Source: DATAES01 sp036493595 (GTDB lineage: Bacteria; Actinomycetota; Acidimicrobiia; Acidimicrobiales; JACDCH01). Taken from it: a stretch of 21,427 nt of DNA. Positions 21,004-21,427 of this stretch are shown here, in pieces. The stretch lies in contig DASXPN010000030.1 of the NCBI GenBank assembly GCA_036493595.1, forward strand, positions 1-21,427, read 5' to 3'. A model generated the notes under the pieces. The model saw nothing but the letters and a program-made list of their open reading frames with translations, was not told the origin of the DNA and did not search any database. Position 1 is the stretch's first letter. The number at the start of each line of letters is the position of its first letter. Made by a program: the position numbers and the translations under genes.

Positions 21004-21427
21004 AGGAGACGTCGCACGATAGCAGCGCGCCCACGAGGCCCATCACGGCCCGGTGGGTCGAGGCGCAGTTGTAGACGACGGCCGGGCATCCGAATCTGTG
21101 CTTCGTCGTACGGATGCTCGGGTTCGCAAGCGCGCGGTACGGCTTGCCGAACTGTTCGAGGGGGATGCCGGTCAGCTCGCACCAGAACTCGTTCGCGATG
21201 TCGAGGTCGAGGCCCTCGTGCAGATACAAGCGGAGCCTCAGACGCGGCTCGTTGACCGAGAAGAACCGGCGCAACCATGCCACGAAGAATGCGATCATCC
21301 TCGGGTCCGCGTTCGCGAAGCTCACCGCTCCGTCTCGCTTCGATCCTTCCGCGGCGTACAGCGCGACGCCCGCAACGAGGAATTCCTGTTCGGTGAGCAT
21401 GCCGACCCGCTGGCGACCTTCGTCCTG
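20966..21427 (-). CDS. LAGLIDADG-like homing endonuclease-related protein, 5' end outside window
   Basis: The frame is open to the window edge, so the true start may lie beyond 21427; the first ATG inside is at 21400 (144 residues). FLVAGVALYAAEGSK resembles the first LAGLIDADG helix, although the usual acidic residue is Glu in AAEG. It is followed by VSFANADPRMIAFFVAWL, LYLHEGLDLDIANEFWCELTGIP, FGKPYR, SIRTTKHRFGCPAVVYNC and a second helix-like THRAVMGLVGALLS. I recall proteins with this order as common hypothetical genes in actinobacteria; endonuclease activity is an inference. The last ~13 residues (SFRGGEIGITADC) are encoded by the tRNA-Asn gene, and the TAA stop at 20966-20968 lies in the anticodon loop. 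Confidence 0.65.
   Translation of the reverse strand, partial: QDEGRQRVGMLTEQEFLVAGVALYAAEGSKRDGAVSFANADPRMIAFFVAWLRRFFSVNEPRLRLRLYLHEGLDLDIANEFWCELTGIPLEQFGKPYRALANPSIRTTKHRFGCPAVVYNCASTHRAVMGLVGALLSCDVSFRGGEIGITADC

Noticed and set aside
1..21427. CRISPR array, rRNA, toxin-antitoxin or defence genes
   Set aside because: No regularly spaced repeats, rRNA segments or recognisable defence domains are seen; the only repeats are those listed.

Overview
The window is a 21.4 kb stretch of high-GC bacterial chromosome. Gene content suggests an actinobacterium, and the class Acidimicrobiia would fit. The grounds are dense lipid/acyl-CoA genes, GTG starts, several genes with weak or no ribosome binding site but a TAnnnT hexamer just upstream of the start codon, and tRNA genes without an encoded CCA end. 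This placement is an inference; there is no rRNA or other phylogenetic marker.

Left edge (1-930): a scarred integration site. It holds the 3' remnant of an IS3-family transposase and the C-terminal remnant of a tyrosine recombinase. Both abut the 3' end of a tRNA-Val(TAC) gene on the minus strand.

1,000-4,800: housekeeping and regulatory genes. There is a small zinc-ribbon protein, a DUF523 protein, a divergent group-2 sigma-70 factor, a large palindrome that probably ends transcription from both sides, a NUDIX hydrolase with an inositol monophosphatase (IMPase)-family phosphatase, and an unrecognised 187-aa protein.

4,766-7,460 (minus): an ABC-2 exporter (ATPase and permease sharing an ATGA overlap) followed by a second, diverged IMPase-family protein.

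7,564-12,184 (minus): five closely spaced genes that look like one operon. In order of transcription they are a COG4315-type lipoprotein, a VOC/glyoxalase-fold protein, an enoyl-CoA hydratase, a cytochrome P450 and a Ppx/GppA phosphatase. The P450 carries two near-identical 62-bp repeat copies inserted in frame.

12,269-19,591: fatty-acid or sterol/aromatic acyl-CoA metabolism. Plus-strand genes are a quinone oxidoreductase, an acyl-CoA dehydrogenase and an acyl-CoA synthetase. Minus-strand genes are an enoyl-CoA hydratase with a short XdhC-type protein, and an SRPBCC protein with a second acyl-CoA synthetase. Activation (two ligases), dehydrogenation, hydration and P450 hydroxylation together suggest catabolism of a lipid or steroid-like substrate. 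The substrate cannot be read from the sequence. The 269-bp gap at 15,539-15,807 contains a strong orphan terminator and small hairpins on the minus strand, a possible small RNA or attenuator.

Right edge (19,640-21,427): a frameshifted low-affinity iron permease pseudogene, a SAM-dependent methyltransferase, and two minus-strand tRNA genes (CAT and Asn-GTT). The tRNA-Asn overlaps the 3' end of a LAGLIDADG-like gene that runs off the window, and the stop codon of that gene lies in the tRNA anticodon loop.
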